64,000 nucleotides of DNA from Melanocharis versteri. Lineage: Eukaryota; Chordata; Aves; Passeriformes; Melanocharitidae. Where the stretch lies: assembly GCA_013397845.1 (NCBI GenBank), contig VZTG01000482.1, positions 2,184,537 to 2,248,536 on the forward strand. Reading direction: 5' to 3'. The notes under the pieces are model-generated. The model had not been told where the DNA came from. It did not search any database and saw only the letters and a list, made by a program, of their open reading frames with translations. The translations under genes were made by a program, and so were the position numbers. Of the stretch, positions 10,697 to 25,600 are shown one piece after another (the stretch's first letter is position 1; each line of letters opens with the position of its first letter).

Positions 10697-13600
10697 GTGA
10701 GAAGATGTCTTGTTTTTATTGTGTTGAGCTCGATTTCAGTGCTTGCATGACCATACGTGAACACCTCAAACCTCCTGCATTTCTGGGCAGTGTGTACTGA
10801 AGTCTTGAACTGATGAACAGTGGAAAGAAAAAAAATTTTCAGTATTGTTCCTAATAAATCTTGCAGTACTGTGACATCTAGAAGAAAATGACCAGTGATG
10901 ATACAGAGGATAGGTAGAGTTGCTGTGTCAATACAAGCTTGCTGCTTTTGGAAAGAGATCTCCCTCCCTGCCTTGAGGCAGACAGCCCAACACCCCCTCA
11001 CACAAGTTCTGGCGCTGCTCACACCTCCACTGAGCCCCTTCAATCGGTAAGAGCAGCCAGAATCTCCCCCCTCTTTTCATGGATGAGCTTGATAAGTTTA
11101 CTGAGGTGGTCAGCCAAGCCCTAGACCTGATAGCAGGCTTTGCCATCACAGCAGCAGCAAATTTCACACCATTCTCCTTATGTCGTTACCCAGCTGAAGG
11201 GAGACCATCATGAAGTAAAACTTTCCATTTTAGTCTATGGAATAATGTAGCTGTCACACTTGCACATCTTAACGTTGGTTAATATAAAATGAGGGCATCA
11301 TAAGGTAAAAGAAGTATTTGAAATCAAGTGATGTTTTCCTTTTTCGTAAGTATTAACTGTAGCTGAAAACGTTTAACTTAATCCAATTAGGAATCATAGC
11401 AGTGGTTTTACTTAGTTAATATTTTTCTACATTTATGGCTCGCATTATCTGGGGACATGAGATTTTGTAGACTTGGCACTTGAGGTGAACAGTTGCGTAG
11501 TATGTGCTAACCTCTGTGCCTTGTTTCATGGTACACTGGGTCACTGTTTCTTTTGTAGCTGAAGTTCTGCCTGCAGTTCTGGGGCCTAGAAGCTGTTGTA
11601 GTCCAGATTACAATGTAACATTCCCACAAGGATAGAAAACAGCGGCTGTGCCTCTGGTGGAAGTGGGTTCACTGCTGTGGCTGCTGTTGTCGAGTGGTCA
11701 GAAAGAAGCTGAGATTATTTAGACTTTTTCCAAAAAGGCTCTCTAAAGTTGTCTTGTTTAGTTAGTACAGTTTGTCTGAGAACATGTTGGTGTTAAAAGC
11801 GGTATAGAACTAAGTGTGTGTATACTGAGGGGTTTTTGAAACAAAAGAGAAGTTTGCTTTAAATGAAAAGCTGTTGGTATTAGTGTCATGATACAGTTCT
11901 AAAAATACCTATTGATGTGACACTGGAGGCTGCAGTGTGTTGTAACACTTCGGTGCCCTTCATGTTTAGCACAAGTGTGTTGAAGTAATAGCAAAGTGCA
12001 TTGAAATAAAGGGAATTCCGTTTAAGTGTTAGAATTACATTTTTTAACTGAACAAGTTGTCCATACAAGCTGTGAGGTCCCCTTCCTTAGAGAAGCACAA
12101 GGCCTGGGAATGGCTCTGAGTGCCCAGCACTAGCAGACCCTTCTTTTAACAGCGGGACTTGCACTGAAGTCTCCACGCGTTCCTAGGATTCTAAATATTG
12201 AAGGAAAAAAACATAGCTAATATTTTGGAATACAGTAACTTAAATTATTAGCCTTTAAATTTGAGGGTTCTGTGAAGGTGCACGTGGAGAGGTGAGTGTC
12301 TCCTGGTGTTTGAAGACCATGTGTTTGCTTTCAGAATGCAGCAGGACATTCTTGCTGTTGATAATCTTACATTTTGGTTCTAGTTTTCCTGTGATAACAA
12401 ATGGTACAGTGGTAGTCATTACTTCAAACCCCACTTTTTTGGTTGGTCCGTGAATGCAGGCACGGAACAAGGTGTTTTCTGCAACGCTGTGTTGCCTGCA
12501 GCAGGTAACACGTGTTATGAATTAGCATGTCAGCTTTTGGCAGAAGCCTAGAGGATGGGCTTTTGAGTTTGTCTTTAGAAACTTAGGTGTTACATAGACA
12601 AGGATTGCTTCATCTTGACTGTTGGGACAGTAGTGGAAACTGTTAGAAACTGCCAACTAGTGTAAACTCTGAATTTCTCCAACTGGCTAGTTACAAGGAA
12701 GATAGAAACCATGTTATAGGTTCATTTCATTGATAACAGTATTCACAATTTTAGAAGCTATTTTTTCTGTATTGCCATTCACATTTAGTGTCAAATGTGG
12801 GCCAGTAAAACCCCTTAGAATGCATTTCCCTGAGCCTGCAGCTGTTGGAGTTGTGTATCAGTTAAGCAGGGGTGGATAGTACTGTGACTGGAAAATACAG
12901 AAGCTTGAAAGGGATCTGCTGCTTTAGCACCTTATCAACAACAGGCATCTTCAGTGTCTCCTACTGAAGAAGTGCCTTGGCACACCTTATCTCTACACAT
13001 ATGCCACTTTCTCTAGCTCATTAGACCACTGAATTACAAGAACACAAGCCTGTCCCTGTGGGGGAAAGATGGACAAGTGAAAAATTGACCAACCTCTCTA
13101 TTTATGTCTGATCATCACTAGTTTTGAGTGCATTCTTTGCGTTTTTCGCATCCTCAAAATAGGTCACTTATTTCAGTGCAAGGAAGTACCTCTTTTCGTA
13201 TAAAAGTGGTTTTTACTTAGTATCAGAGTAGTGGAAAACCTTAATTAATGCATTATTGTGTCAGACTAGGTTGCTCAGTGAGGAAACAGTGCTGTGTAAT
13301 CAGACAACAGGAATGTTTTTGGAAGGCGTGTATTGCCTGCTGCAAGATGTAATAATTAAGCAAACAGTCATTAAAAACAGAAAACAACCAACAACCCATA
13401 CAGTATGAATTCCTTGGCTGACTGGTGTAATTTATAAAAAGTTAGGACAGCTAGGGAAAAACAAAAAGGCACTCAGTCAATTAATCTTTTTACAGTCCTT
13501 TTTCATGCTTAATAAAATATATACATAGTATATTCCATCTCTGTGCTACTGTAGGCAAGAATTTTCCAGAAATCCTCAGCCATCTTTAGTTTATTGCATG

Positions 13601-16600
13601 GACTAAAGAAAAAAATTAGTATGGCCTACACTTTGAACTAGACTTGGAAAATACAAAAGCATTTGTTTTTGTTTTCCCCCAGGATACAGATGAGTTTATC
13701 TTGCCTACAGGAGCCAACAAAACTCGAGGCAGATTTGAGCTGGCCTTTTTTACCATTGGAGGATGTTGTATGACAGGTAGGTGGTTGTGGTTTTCACTTT
13801 TCCCAGCTGTGCAGGTAACACCTATGCACTGCAGTGATTGATGAGATTGTAAATGTCTTGTTCTGCAAGATGTTGTCTGTTCTAGTCTTAGGTAAAGAGA
13901 AATTTGACTTTAGTCTATACACTGAATTCTATTCTTGGTATTTGCTTCTAGTATTGTTCGGGGATTTTTTGTTCTTTTTCTTCTTAAAAAGTAATAACTG
14001 ATATTGTTCCTACTAGGGGCAGCATTTGGTGCACTGAATGGTTTGAGACTTGGTTTGAAGGAGACACAGAACATGGCCTGGTCAAAACCTAGAAATGTAC
14101 AGTAAGTGTTCCAGCTAAAAAAAAATTTACTTCTTAGTGACAGAGTTGTTTCTTCCAGCTTATACAAGGGTAGATCTGAATATACTGTAAAAATAAATGT
14201 TTTGGTTTTTTTTTTTCTTTACTGGGGACAAATGGGAGTCAGTATTTGTCTTCATCGAGTTATTACATGTTTTTAGGTATAATGATGTTCAGTTCAATCT
14301 TTTTGCTTTTCATTTAGTCACAATTGGTGTGTCCTCTGACTTAACTTAAATATTTGAGAAATAATTATTACTTTGATGCTTACTAAAAATCTACTTCAAA
14401 GTCAAAGCAGTGTTTTTATATGTTGGAATATTCCCAGAAGCAGCAGTGTTTGCTTTGAGCTATTTTTCACTGTAATTCAGCTGAGCACGAGGCTCCCTTC
14501 TTTCCCAAGCTTTTCACAGCCAGGAAAAGATTCAAATGCAGAAGCTGGGCCTGCCTGGATTTGCATTAGGGATGACATTGGTGCGTGCTGCTGAGCAGGC
14601 ATTGCATGGGGGGAGCTGTTCTGGATCATGGCATCCGTGAGCACCCATGACATTGCCGTGTTTTCACCTTACCTGATTGTTTGAAAGAATGCAGCAAAGA
14701 CAAGAACATCTGTTTCAACAGCGTGCCTCTTCTTAAAGTAATGGTAGCTCAAACGTAGCTATAGGAAAACCTAAGTACAAGAGCCATAGGAAACCTGAGG
14801 AACAGAATAACTGGAGGAGAACAATTTTCACTCCCAGAATACTTTGGAACAAGGGAATTTTAGAAGAGGAATTTAGTATTTCCTGGTACAGTTTATATTG
14901 GCTCTGCTCCTTTTTAAATTGTTTCTATATTCATCCCCTTCCTTATCAAAATATTCACCACTATAATTATGACTCTTTCATAATGTTCTAGATGAACGGA
15001 ATTGTATTTTACGTGTTTGGAATGAGCTGAGTTGGACAAAACCATGATGTTAAGCACAGACTTAGGCAGGTCAAGCCCAGGAGGTGGCAGTCAGTGCACA
15101 CACTGCTCTTACCCTGGCTCTGCAAGGCAAAGGTCTGCTGAAGGTCATCACCTTCCAGCAGGGAATGAAGTTCTGGTTTTCCCTCATCAGGTGCAGAGAA
15201 CAGACCTGCTTAGCTAGATTTCCTCTAAATTTATCCTTTATGTACACAGATTTCTTAATGAATTTTAATTTTGCTGTTATTCATTTGTCACAGTATGCCA
15301 TGGTTATTAAAATTACTAATTTTCTTATCAATTCAGAATGAATATAAAGTTAAAAGGTGGGGGTTGTAATTAGGGAGAGGTTATCAATACCCTAGCCTCT
15401 TAGTTGGGTTTTTTTTCTCCTGTTTCAAGATGAGGTTTTCCGTTATTGTTTAGTTAATTGCCTAACCGTATTCAGTAATGACCTGTGTCCTAATGAAAAT
15501 TATAAAATAAGGAAAAATGGTAGAAAATTAAATCAGAAGGAACATAAAGCAATGAAACTGTCAGGCATTAAATGCTGAACTAAGTTCCAGTGGTAGTCAG
15601 CTGTCCAGAGCAATACTATGCCTGTGATAGTGTTACACTGCTGGGAGATAAAGATCAGTCGTTTCTTCTGGCTGCTGTTGTCACCGTTCTGGAGACAGCT
15701 GGTGCCAGCAAGAAGTGGCATTGTGCTTCCCTGAGAGCGCACTGAAGGTTCTCCTTTCCTCTTTGGTGCTAGTCTGGAAGCCTACACACAGACACCTGGC
15801 CTTTTGCTGCATGCTGGGTGGGCAGAGAGGATTGCAAGGGGCTGCCTCTTTCCTTCCTGGCTTGCTGCAGTCCAGACCTGTTTTATTACCCACACCATTT
15901 GCTCAGGCATGCCCACACTCCCTGACACATGGTGCTTGTAGAGGAGCACTGAAGCTTTCTTGGGAACCTTTTACCCAGCCAAGTCTGCATAGGTGTATCA
16001 GTCATTCCAGGAGCAGTGTGTAGTCACCACATAAAGGACAACTTGGATTAGAAAGTCACTTGAAGGGAAGAGATTTGAGTCTTGGTGAGGGTCAAGTTTG
16101 CCTTGAAAAGAAAGATTTTCTAATGACTTGACAGGACCGCGTATTTCCTTTCAAGAGCTTTTAGTTCATCATTGCAGTTTTATTAACCACATATATAGTG
16201 TAAACACACAAGCCCTGCTGTCATAAACACTGTCTTGATGTAAATACAGAGTGCTAAAGGTTTTCATACCTTCTTAACTCCTTTTTAGAATTCTAAATAT
16301 GGTGACAAGGCAAGGAGCGTTATGGGCTAACACTCTGGGATCACTGGGTAAGTAAAGTCGTTCCTTCATAGGGAAAGCAATTTAAAGATGTAATTGTTGG
16401 GAAAGTGTATTCGTGTATTATCTGGATAAGATTATTCTCTAAATTTTCATCATTAAATCCATCAGGAAAAAATGCAGGTTTTTTCTTTGGGGCACGAGGG
16501 CATTTCAATAGACATGAAAAAGGAAATTAAAGGCTAAAATAGGATTGCAACATAAGAAGCCAAAAGCCTTTAATTAAAACCCAAATTTTTTACCATACTA

Positions 16601-19600
16601 TAAAAAAACTCTAGCTATATCAGAAATAACTAGAAATTACACATAATGTTTACTTGTTAATAAATTCCAGTTAAATTACAGCAAAAATATAATTGAATAT
16701 TTCTGAAATAACTTTAATAACCTACATTGAGACTCTGTGGTCACATGATCAGCTGCCTGATGTTTGTTGCCTGTTAAAGAGTCAACAAAATGTTCATGTG
16801 AAGAAGAAATGTGATATTCACACAAAGATTTATCCTTTAAATGATGGTACATTAGCTAGAAAAATCACAAATGATACCAGTGACTCTAAACCTAAATGTT
16901 GCTTATAACTAATGTGGGTTAGAAAAAAAGAGAAAAGAAAATGATCAATAGCCTGATGTATGAGAAAGAAGCTTCTGTGAACTGAGGTTTGGGTGGGGAG
17001 GGGGCTGTGAAATAAAATCACATCAGTTGCCTCAGGGAAACAAGATTATTTCATAGAAGTCAGTGAAATAACTAATGCCTTAGAGATTTGAAATTTTTTG
17101 ACCTCCCCCCAGTCTTCCACAGTCTTAAAAAATGAAAACTGACGCAGTTACTTTGAGAGGAGAAATCCAAAATTGATGAAATTATTTTGAAGAAAGATAA
17201 TGATGGAACTCGTTGTCCTACAGAGTTGTAATAGAAGTTAGCAATATTTAAATCAGAGACTACATCACATTATAACCCAATCTACATCTGTTTGAATTTT
17301 GAGAAATGCATCAAAGCATAGGCTAAGTTGCATTTATGACATTTTATTTCCTTCTTACTTCTGAAGAGCAGATTAGCTGCCATTTAGTTTAGGCATTAGC
17401 TTTTGAGGCACAGTATAGAGGGCACGGTTAGGATTCTGAGCTACAGCAGAAAGGCACTTCTTCCATAAGAAATGCATGTTGCCTACTGAGTTTTACTGGG
17501 CCATTTTTGTTTGGATTTTTTTTCTTTTTTTTTGTTCCAAGTCTAACAAAAACGTCTGAGAACTGAGATGCAGGCACACTGCAGTTCAAGGTTTCAGTTT
17601 AAGTGACACATTAACAGGTTTTTTCAGCTGTGTTTGAAGAAAGATTACTCAAGAAAATGTTTGTGCATTCCAGTAACAAATTGTTATTTTTCTTACAAAA
17701 TATGGCCTCCGAAATCACAGAGTTAAGCAGAACTTTATATTTGGGGTTCTGGTAGAGCTCTATCTTGTCCTAGCTACCAGAGAAATTCCTTTCAAGGAGC
17801 TGAATTATTTTTGCATCTTACTTCACTTGTACAGCCTTTCTGTACCTCAGAGATTCTTTTTGTCACTACTGACAATTTTTGTCATTCTGTTCCTGAACAG
17901 AGGTAACAGCTGTGTTGAACTGTTTTTAAAAATTGTGTTGAATTCAGCTTTTCCTTCCCTCATTGTTAATCTGCTTGCTGCTAAGACAAGCTAAAATACC
18001 TTTGCCTGTGCTGAATGGAGAATGATGCTGCTGTTAATTCATTGACATTATTATGGTTGCTTATGAAGGATTTACTGCCTTTTAGCAGAAGGAAAGATTT
18101 CAGATTCTTGGAGGGTAAGGAAAGAATTAAATGGCATTGTCTTTATCACTTTAAAATAATGTCACACTCTGCTGTTGTTTGCCAGCATGAAATACAAGTA
18201 TATTGTGAGGAGTGAGCATGGGGGGGGCTTTTCCCTTCAGTAAAATGCATAAATGATAAATCCATCCATACTAAAAAGTTCCATGCATTTCTCTTCCTAG
18301 TCCTTTCCAGGACAGTCCCTAAAGTTATCCCAAAGCAAAAGGCCCTCTGGGGATAAAGATTTCATGCACAAGCAGAGGTGGAACAGCTGTAAATGTCAAA
18401 TCCCAAGCATTCTAATGGTCATTTTTAAAAGAAACATCACCCATTGTACTCCAGCTCTTGGTAGCATGATTTGAATGCTGTACTTAACTCACATTTCATC
18501 ACTGTCGCACATGGACAGCAATTTTCTCTGCTACCTAGAAAGTGTTGGGTTTAGTTTCATGCCATCCACAGAAGACAGTATGAAACTGCCAGTACAAATT
18601 TAAACCCTGAATTTTTAAACAAATTCAAGCTAGCAAAATAGGCTTAAACTTCAGTCACTGCTTTATAGCACATATTGTCATGAAGAATGCTGCTTTATAA
18701 CCAAATTATAGCTCATGAAGGAAGAAATAGCTATAAAGAAAGAGGTCTGGAAAAGAAACACCAAAGATGGGATTTTGCAGAGAATTCCCTTCAGATTCAA
18801 ATTCCCTTCCCTTCAAAGCTTCAGAAGCGTAGTCTAAATAGCTACACCAAGTCTGGATTCTGAGCTTTGGGCCTCAGACCCTGGAAGGGGTTTTTTTAAT
18901 CTTTTTTTTTTTTCTTTTCCCAGCTCTACTTTACAGTGCATTTGGAGTCATCATTGAAAAAACACGAGGTGCAGAAGATGACCTGAACACCATAGCTGCT
19001 GGAACTTTGACAGGAATGCTATACAAAAGCACTGGTAGAGTAGCAAAATATTTCTCCTTTTCCTTCTCTTGTGCTTATTCTAGTTATTAGGGTTCTCATT
19101 ACTTTTACTAAATACTGTCCTGCTCTGAAAATTGACAGTGTAAAAATGGCTATTAGCTCAACGTCCCCTAACTACAATGTTTTTCACCCAGCTAAGGATA
19201 ATTAAGGAAAACTTGCACTAAAAAAAAATCCAGCTGAATTAAATTTGATTCTTTGCAACTGCACAGGACTGACAATAACCATGAGAGCCAAATTACGACT
19301 GTTACACATATACACTGAAGAAACACTCCTGTGTTTCCTCAGATATGTGGTGAGGTTGTATAAAATACATACCCACCTCATTCCTAGCCATATTTTCAGT
19401 AATAGCAGGTATAAAACTAATTGTTTCTCAAGTCCATGAGTGGTTGCAGGCAAATGGGACCTACCTTCCAAAGTGAATGGGGACAAGGGAGGAATACACA
19501 GAGCACAGAGCTTGGCTGCATGAAGATGAAACACTACGAGTGATTCATGTGACAGTAATTCACGTGATAGTGGTACCTGGAGCTGCAAAAACCCTACACA

Positions 19601-22600
19601 CAGAGAAATTGATGTATTTATGAAATTATTACTTAGGTGTTCATGAAACTGTTGTCTTGTGGTAGGACTCTAGTCTTTGCATAGTGGTCAAAACCAACAA
19701 ACAAGGTTATTTGAGAACAGCATGGATATAAGGTGAGTTTGCTGATGCAAACTGAGTTGTTTGCAGGAGAGAGGGTCTGAGCAAAATGTCTGTCAACACA
19801 TGTTCCAAGCTTAACAATTTGAGGTATGATCTTTTTTAGAGGATTGCTGGGTGCCACAGATTGACATTACCACATGGAAAAAAGTCTGATATTTGAAGTA
19901 ACTCAGTAAATGTTTGGCTGCATGACTCACCTGCATTTTATGGAGGGGATAATGCAAGAATTAACCTATGTACTTTTGCATCTCTAACTCAGCCTCAGTG
20001 TCTTAACAGTCTTCCTGAAGGGCTGCTTTATATATGGGGCAAAACAGTTTGAGTAACTCTGTTTTCCTGGTGGCTTAGACTACCTGAAGCCAAAAATAAT
20101 TGGCTTGAGCAGCCTTCATAAATATGAGGCTCTTAACTTTACAAGAGCACATAGCTCTCCTGTAATCCATTACTTCTTGGGATTTCACGAGCGACACGAC
20201 AGATTACCAAGAGGAGCTGGAAAGAGTAGCATATAGAAGCCTAGTATTTTCTGTAGGAGTTTATTAATAAGAACTGTCATCTTATACTCCAGCAGAAGCA
20301 TTCCCTTTACCTTTCAGAAGTATAGAGCTGGCATTATGCGTAATCTTTTTTTAGCACAGTGCAGCCATGGATAACTACTCCAGTCACATGCACAGTCATC
20401 TGACACTACTAAGGTTTTTTTTACCGGAGCACAGTGGGACATTTGTTTTGTAACACAAGATCTACAGAGCTAATGGCAGCCCTGACAGAGGCAAATGAAG
20501 TCAGTAAATCTCTATTCATTGCAGTATTGTATTTCAAGTGTGTGCTGTGCATATGAACCATAGTGCAGAGAAACTGCTGCCTCTCCTGTCACCTTATGCC
20601 AGAACACCCTTTCTTATTCTGTATGGTAAAACTTCTAAGTTCTAGCTTTACACTGCATCATTTATATATTTACCTTAAAACCTTGAATATTTAAACTGTG
20701 CAGAATATCAGCAGACATCTGACACATCAGGACTGTAGTAATTACCTGTGCTCCATGGAATGCCATGTTATATTGGCATCAAGAAAAGGAAAAATTTAAA
20801 AGCTGTCAAGGACATTTAGTAATAAATCTCCATATTTTAGTGTCAGCTGGAAGCTCACAGAAACATGCCTTTGCAAAGGCTGTTCTGCAGTCCACAAGGG
20901 GTGGGTAGAGTTGCAGGCAGTGCTGTTCAAACACTTCCATCATTCCTGCTTTGTAAAGAGATCAGGAACATACTTAAGAAGAAACAGGATAATGTATGGC
21001 AGGTCTTTTATTATGACTTCATACTTAACCCCAGCACTGATGGAAGAATCACATCAGAAGCCCTGCTGCACTGAAAAACACTCCTGTGTACACTGCAAAG
21101 CCTAGGCTGTATTTCTGAAACCAGTGATTAAGCATTTGATGAGTGGACAGGAAAAAAAAAATAGTGGGAAGACTTTGTGAAGGCTGAGATTCATTGCCCC
21201 AAACTGGTCCCAGTTTTCACAATTTGTCCTTGTAGAAGTGTTAATCATTACCAAAATGGCAGCAAACAGAACATGCACGGTTCTAAAGCTGTTGATTGTG
21301 AGCAGTTTTGGTTAGGTTAACACACACCTATTGAGTGGGAGTGGAGAACTGATGTGAGGAGTTTTGAAACATCTATTGCTTGATTCATCTGACCGGAGTG
21401 ATCTCCAGCTTTCACATTTATTTCAATTTAAATTTAATGCTGCAATTACTGACTAGATTTCAGCCCAAATGCAGCAATAAGAGTACATATTAATTTGTTA
21501 CACCAGTCTTACAACTTTATGGGAGCAATTTTTTGAGCTCACCACTTAACTTCCACCCAGAACATTCAGTTTGGGTAAGACAGAAGAAAACCCTTAGAGT
21601 TCCTCTGCTAGTGGCACATGCAATAGAAATGTTACAGCAACTCAGTCAATTCAATTTGAGTTTTGCTAAAAGGGGGTCTGATTTCCTAAGTCCACAAGGG
21701 TGGCTTTTCCATTTAATAAGATACTATTCTTTATTCAATTTTAAGCAAAGGCAGAAATTAATATCTGTTATGCCAGTTGTTTTTTTCTGATAAACGTTAC
21801 AAAGTACAAGCACATCTTAAAACAAATGTTTAGCCTCCTTGCATGTGTTTTCAACCTCTTTTCTACACTGACCATCTTTATTTGTTTTTCTCATAATTGT
21901 ATTAGTCATGAAAGTAACAAAACAACAAACAAAAATGATTGTCACTGTGCGCTATGTCACTGTTATTCTCTCCCACCATGAAAATGCTCATGGTTCCAGT
22001 TGTCACAAAGGTACAGCTGGCTGAGGCTCCTGCACTCCTCCTCAAGCATGTGGGATTGATCACGCAGGAAAAGATAGTGAGCTAGGTAGGACCTTGGCCT
22101 GACCTGGTGTGACAGCCATTAATTTCTCACTGGAATTCCTGACAGACTTCAGGAAGCAAAAAAGTTAACTAACCTTTACCTCTTGTCTGAGGGTTACACA
22201 GGTTGTAGATGTTATTTTTCTTGGATAATTTTTTTCCTCTCTTGAGGTTAGGGGTAACAGGAACAAAAGTAAACTGATTCTTTGGACAAACTTAAATTCC
22301 TTTGTTTACTTTTATGCAGTAGGAACCCGATCCTAGGTACAGCATCTCATGCCTCTGGAACAATAGATGTTCCATAATTTGGTGCAGAAAATGGTGTGTG
22401 TCTGAAAAGGAGGGAGTTGCATGCTAGCAATAGCTGAAGGTAGTAGTTCTCATTTTAAGACCTCAGAACAGAACCCTGGGAAGTCAATACATGATGAATT
22501 AGGAAGGGCTAAATGTTTTATTGCCAGCAGTAAAATCTGGCTGGAGCTAAAGATCAGTTTTGTGACATCCCGTGGGCAGTTCAGGGCAGTTGTGTTAGCT

Positions 22601-25600
22601 GACAACTTCTTGAGCTATAAAAAGCCTGTTCTCTGAGCCCAACTCATGTTTTTCTTTGGGCCAGACAGGGTTATAGTCTCTTTTTTCTTGGCTGGGGAGG
22701 GGGAAAGAAGAGCTTTTGGGAGTCTGCTGCAGGTACAGGCCTGGCATATCTTTTCTGGAGCATTTGGAGAAAAGTAAAGAACTTGCTTGTTGTCAGTGAA
22801 GTTGAGGGCTGTCAGGCATTTTGGAAATTAAGAATCCCTTTTAAAACCTCTTTTAACATAACAAGTTTACAGGATTGTCAATCAAATGGTGTTTAGAGAA
22901 AGGATTTTGTTTCTGGTCTGAAACAAGGAAGAGATAAGGACAGCATACAGGCAGCACCACAGGTGACAGCTCGTTGAGGCTTTCTTAGTTTCCTGAGGCC
23001 TGATGTCTAAGAGTATGTGTGGTCACTGAGAGTAGTGCTGCCTTCAGTGCTGCCCAGCTCTGCTAGGCAGGAGCAGTGAACCCAGAGCTGCAGGGATTTG
23101 CAGGATTTGCAGGTGCCAGTTACAGCAGCTGAAGTAGCCTCCTGTCAGTCAGGTGCTGCTGCTTTCACTCAGTGAGAAGACAGCAAATTTTAATCATGTT
23201 TGCAAAATAATTTCAACAGCTTTAGTACTTCTAAACCAGTAAATTAATTTGTAGATTCCTACTGTTTTTTCTAATTTAGCCTTCATACCACAGTAATGAC
23301 AGGAAATGCTCCCTCTTTTAGGCTTTGTTGTTTCTGTATTCTAAGCACAATACTGCCTTAGCTGCAGCAATATGAAAATGGAACATGCTTTTCTGGAATA
23401 TATCTTGCTACCAGATAGAAGTTTATCTGTTTCCTCAGTAACTTCTGTATCTACAGACTTTGCCCACTACTTACAAGATTTCATAAAATGAATCCCATGA
23501 AGCAGAAGGAGACTCTTGATATTTTCTAATGACATCAGGCCACCCACAGATGTCTAAACAAATGACTGCTTGATAGTTCAGATGGTCTGGTTACTGAGCT
23601 TGAATTTGGAGCAAAACTGAAATTGCCTTGTACATTTGAGTTGAGCCCTTTAAACCATTGAAAAATATTTTTGTTTCTGAAAGCCCAGAAGGAAGAGAAA
23701 TTGTTTTCCTTCAGAGTATTCAAGAGAGATTGGAAGACAGAAAACTAATCACAATTTAAAGATTATTCTTCTTTTGTTTGGCATAAGTATGTGGGTCTGA
23801 GGTTTTGGTTAAGGTGCTTGTAATGTTTGCTATTGGATGGTTCTTGCTTCAAACATCCCAGGAACTATCCCAGGTCATTGGAGTAACATTCTGAAAACAG
23901 GGACAGTAAGGTTCTAAATGGAAGGTTTTGCCCTCATGGTTTTACGTACTGGACAAGTGCATCTCAGTGTTCAGAGAGGCTCCTGCCATGCTGAAATGCA
24001 GAGCTGTGCTGTTGGAATGCTGTGTGCCATGGCACAGTGTGAGCTGGAACCTATTGAAGTGCATAGAGGAGGGACAATGGTGGTGAAAGGGTGCAGCAGC
24101 TAAGGCTAGAGAACTAATTTCCCATTTAGAGAGCATCAGATCTATCTTTGGAAACCCACAGCAGTTCTCAACTCTTGTGCAAGGTGCCTGATCTCAAAAT
24201 ACCTGCTTCCAGAAGTGTCTGTCAGCTGGAACCTTTATCTTACTGGGACATGCAAGATTAGGGGCTCATGGCCATATTTCAGCAGGGTTTGTCAGGGCAA
24301 ACTTGGTATCAAAGGGTTGCAGAGGAGGGGTGGGAACATGTTCTATCATGCAAACACAGCTGGGATGGGAGTGGAGAATCTATTTTTTATTTTTGTTAAC
24401 AAGTTAATTTTCTCAGGGGCCCTAACATTTTCTGCCCAGCAATGGGGCAGCATTCTAAAGTGCATTACTGTTTGAAGTCTGCCACAGACCTGGACATATT
24501 TACTCAAATGTAAATCTGATCAGTTAGGGAAAGTTTCCTTTCCCTTTTTTGTGTAATTACTGTGAGTAGTTCAGAAACTAGGAGCAACTGCTACAAAAAA
24601 AGTAAAAACAAAAACAAAGACAACATTTTGTAGCAGAAGCATAGTATAGAAACACTGGTAAAGAAACACATCTTGCATGTTTTCTTGTGTATTTTCTCTC
24701 TCAGTCCTGCACCTATACCAACTGCACAAGTTTAGTCCCTGTTCATGAAACATCTCCAGCAGTGTCCCTAAGTTGTCTGCAGGCCTACAGATGGCTGTAG
24801 GCCCTGTGGTTGACCCTTTGTCAGTAGGTTCAGAGCTGCCATCCTTACCTGGCTGGCTCAGCCCATGAGAACACCAATATTTGTTGTGGTAGGAGCAGCA
24901 CATCATAAGTCCATATACATGGATGCTAGAAAGCAGCTCAGCCATCCGAATTAAAGATGACACCTTTCTTGTACAACCCTGACTTCAGAGAATCTGGAGC
25001 CAGGCTTGATCAGCCTTCAACTACCTGTTCTTGCATAGGAAGAACAGAATTTTAAGGAGAAAGGAGAGGAATTGAACCTGGGGGCTGAGGGAAGAGCCTA
25101 CAGGAAGTCATAACTCTGTAGTGCATCGCATTCTGTGGGGATGTTCCATATTCCTTTGTACAGCTGATGTCATGAGCCCCCTTTGGGGGTTTCTGCTGTG
25201 ATCTCTTGAATCCTGATATGAACAGCAGAAAATTGGGCTCTAATGTTGTATTCATTTACCCCAGCAGGAATAAGGAGTCAGTATTTTTACAGATTATCTC
25301 AAATACTTGTTTTGCACAAAGTGTCCTTTAAATTTCACCTGTGGCTTTTTGCCAGACACTGCTTGCACATGGTTAGTTTTGTGTACCCAGCTGCAAGCTC
25401 TTCATATGAAAAGCTTTTTGTGCAACAAATTCAGGATCAATTAGCAAACACAGAAGCCTGCATTTGCTTTCCTAAATGCTGATTTATGCACATAGAGCAT
25501 ATTCAGTAGGACTTTCCATACAGCTGTTGAATTCTCAACAGTTACAGCAGTGAACTCAGGTAGCCTTATACCCTAAAAGACTCTGAAATTGTCACAGTTG

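Noticed and set aside
24782..24803. Nine-base hairpin GGCCTACAG/CTGTAGGCC in TIMM23 intron 6
   Set aside because: About one or two such hairpins are expected by chance in this window. The flanks do not extend the stem to a microRNA-like length.
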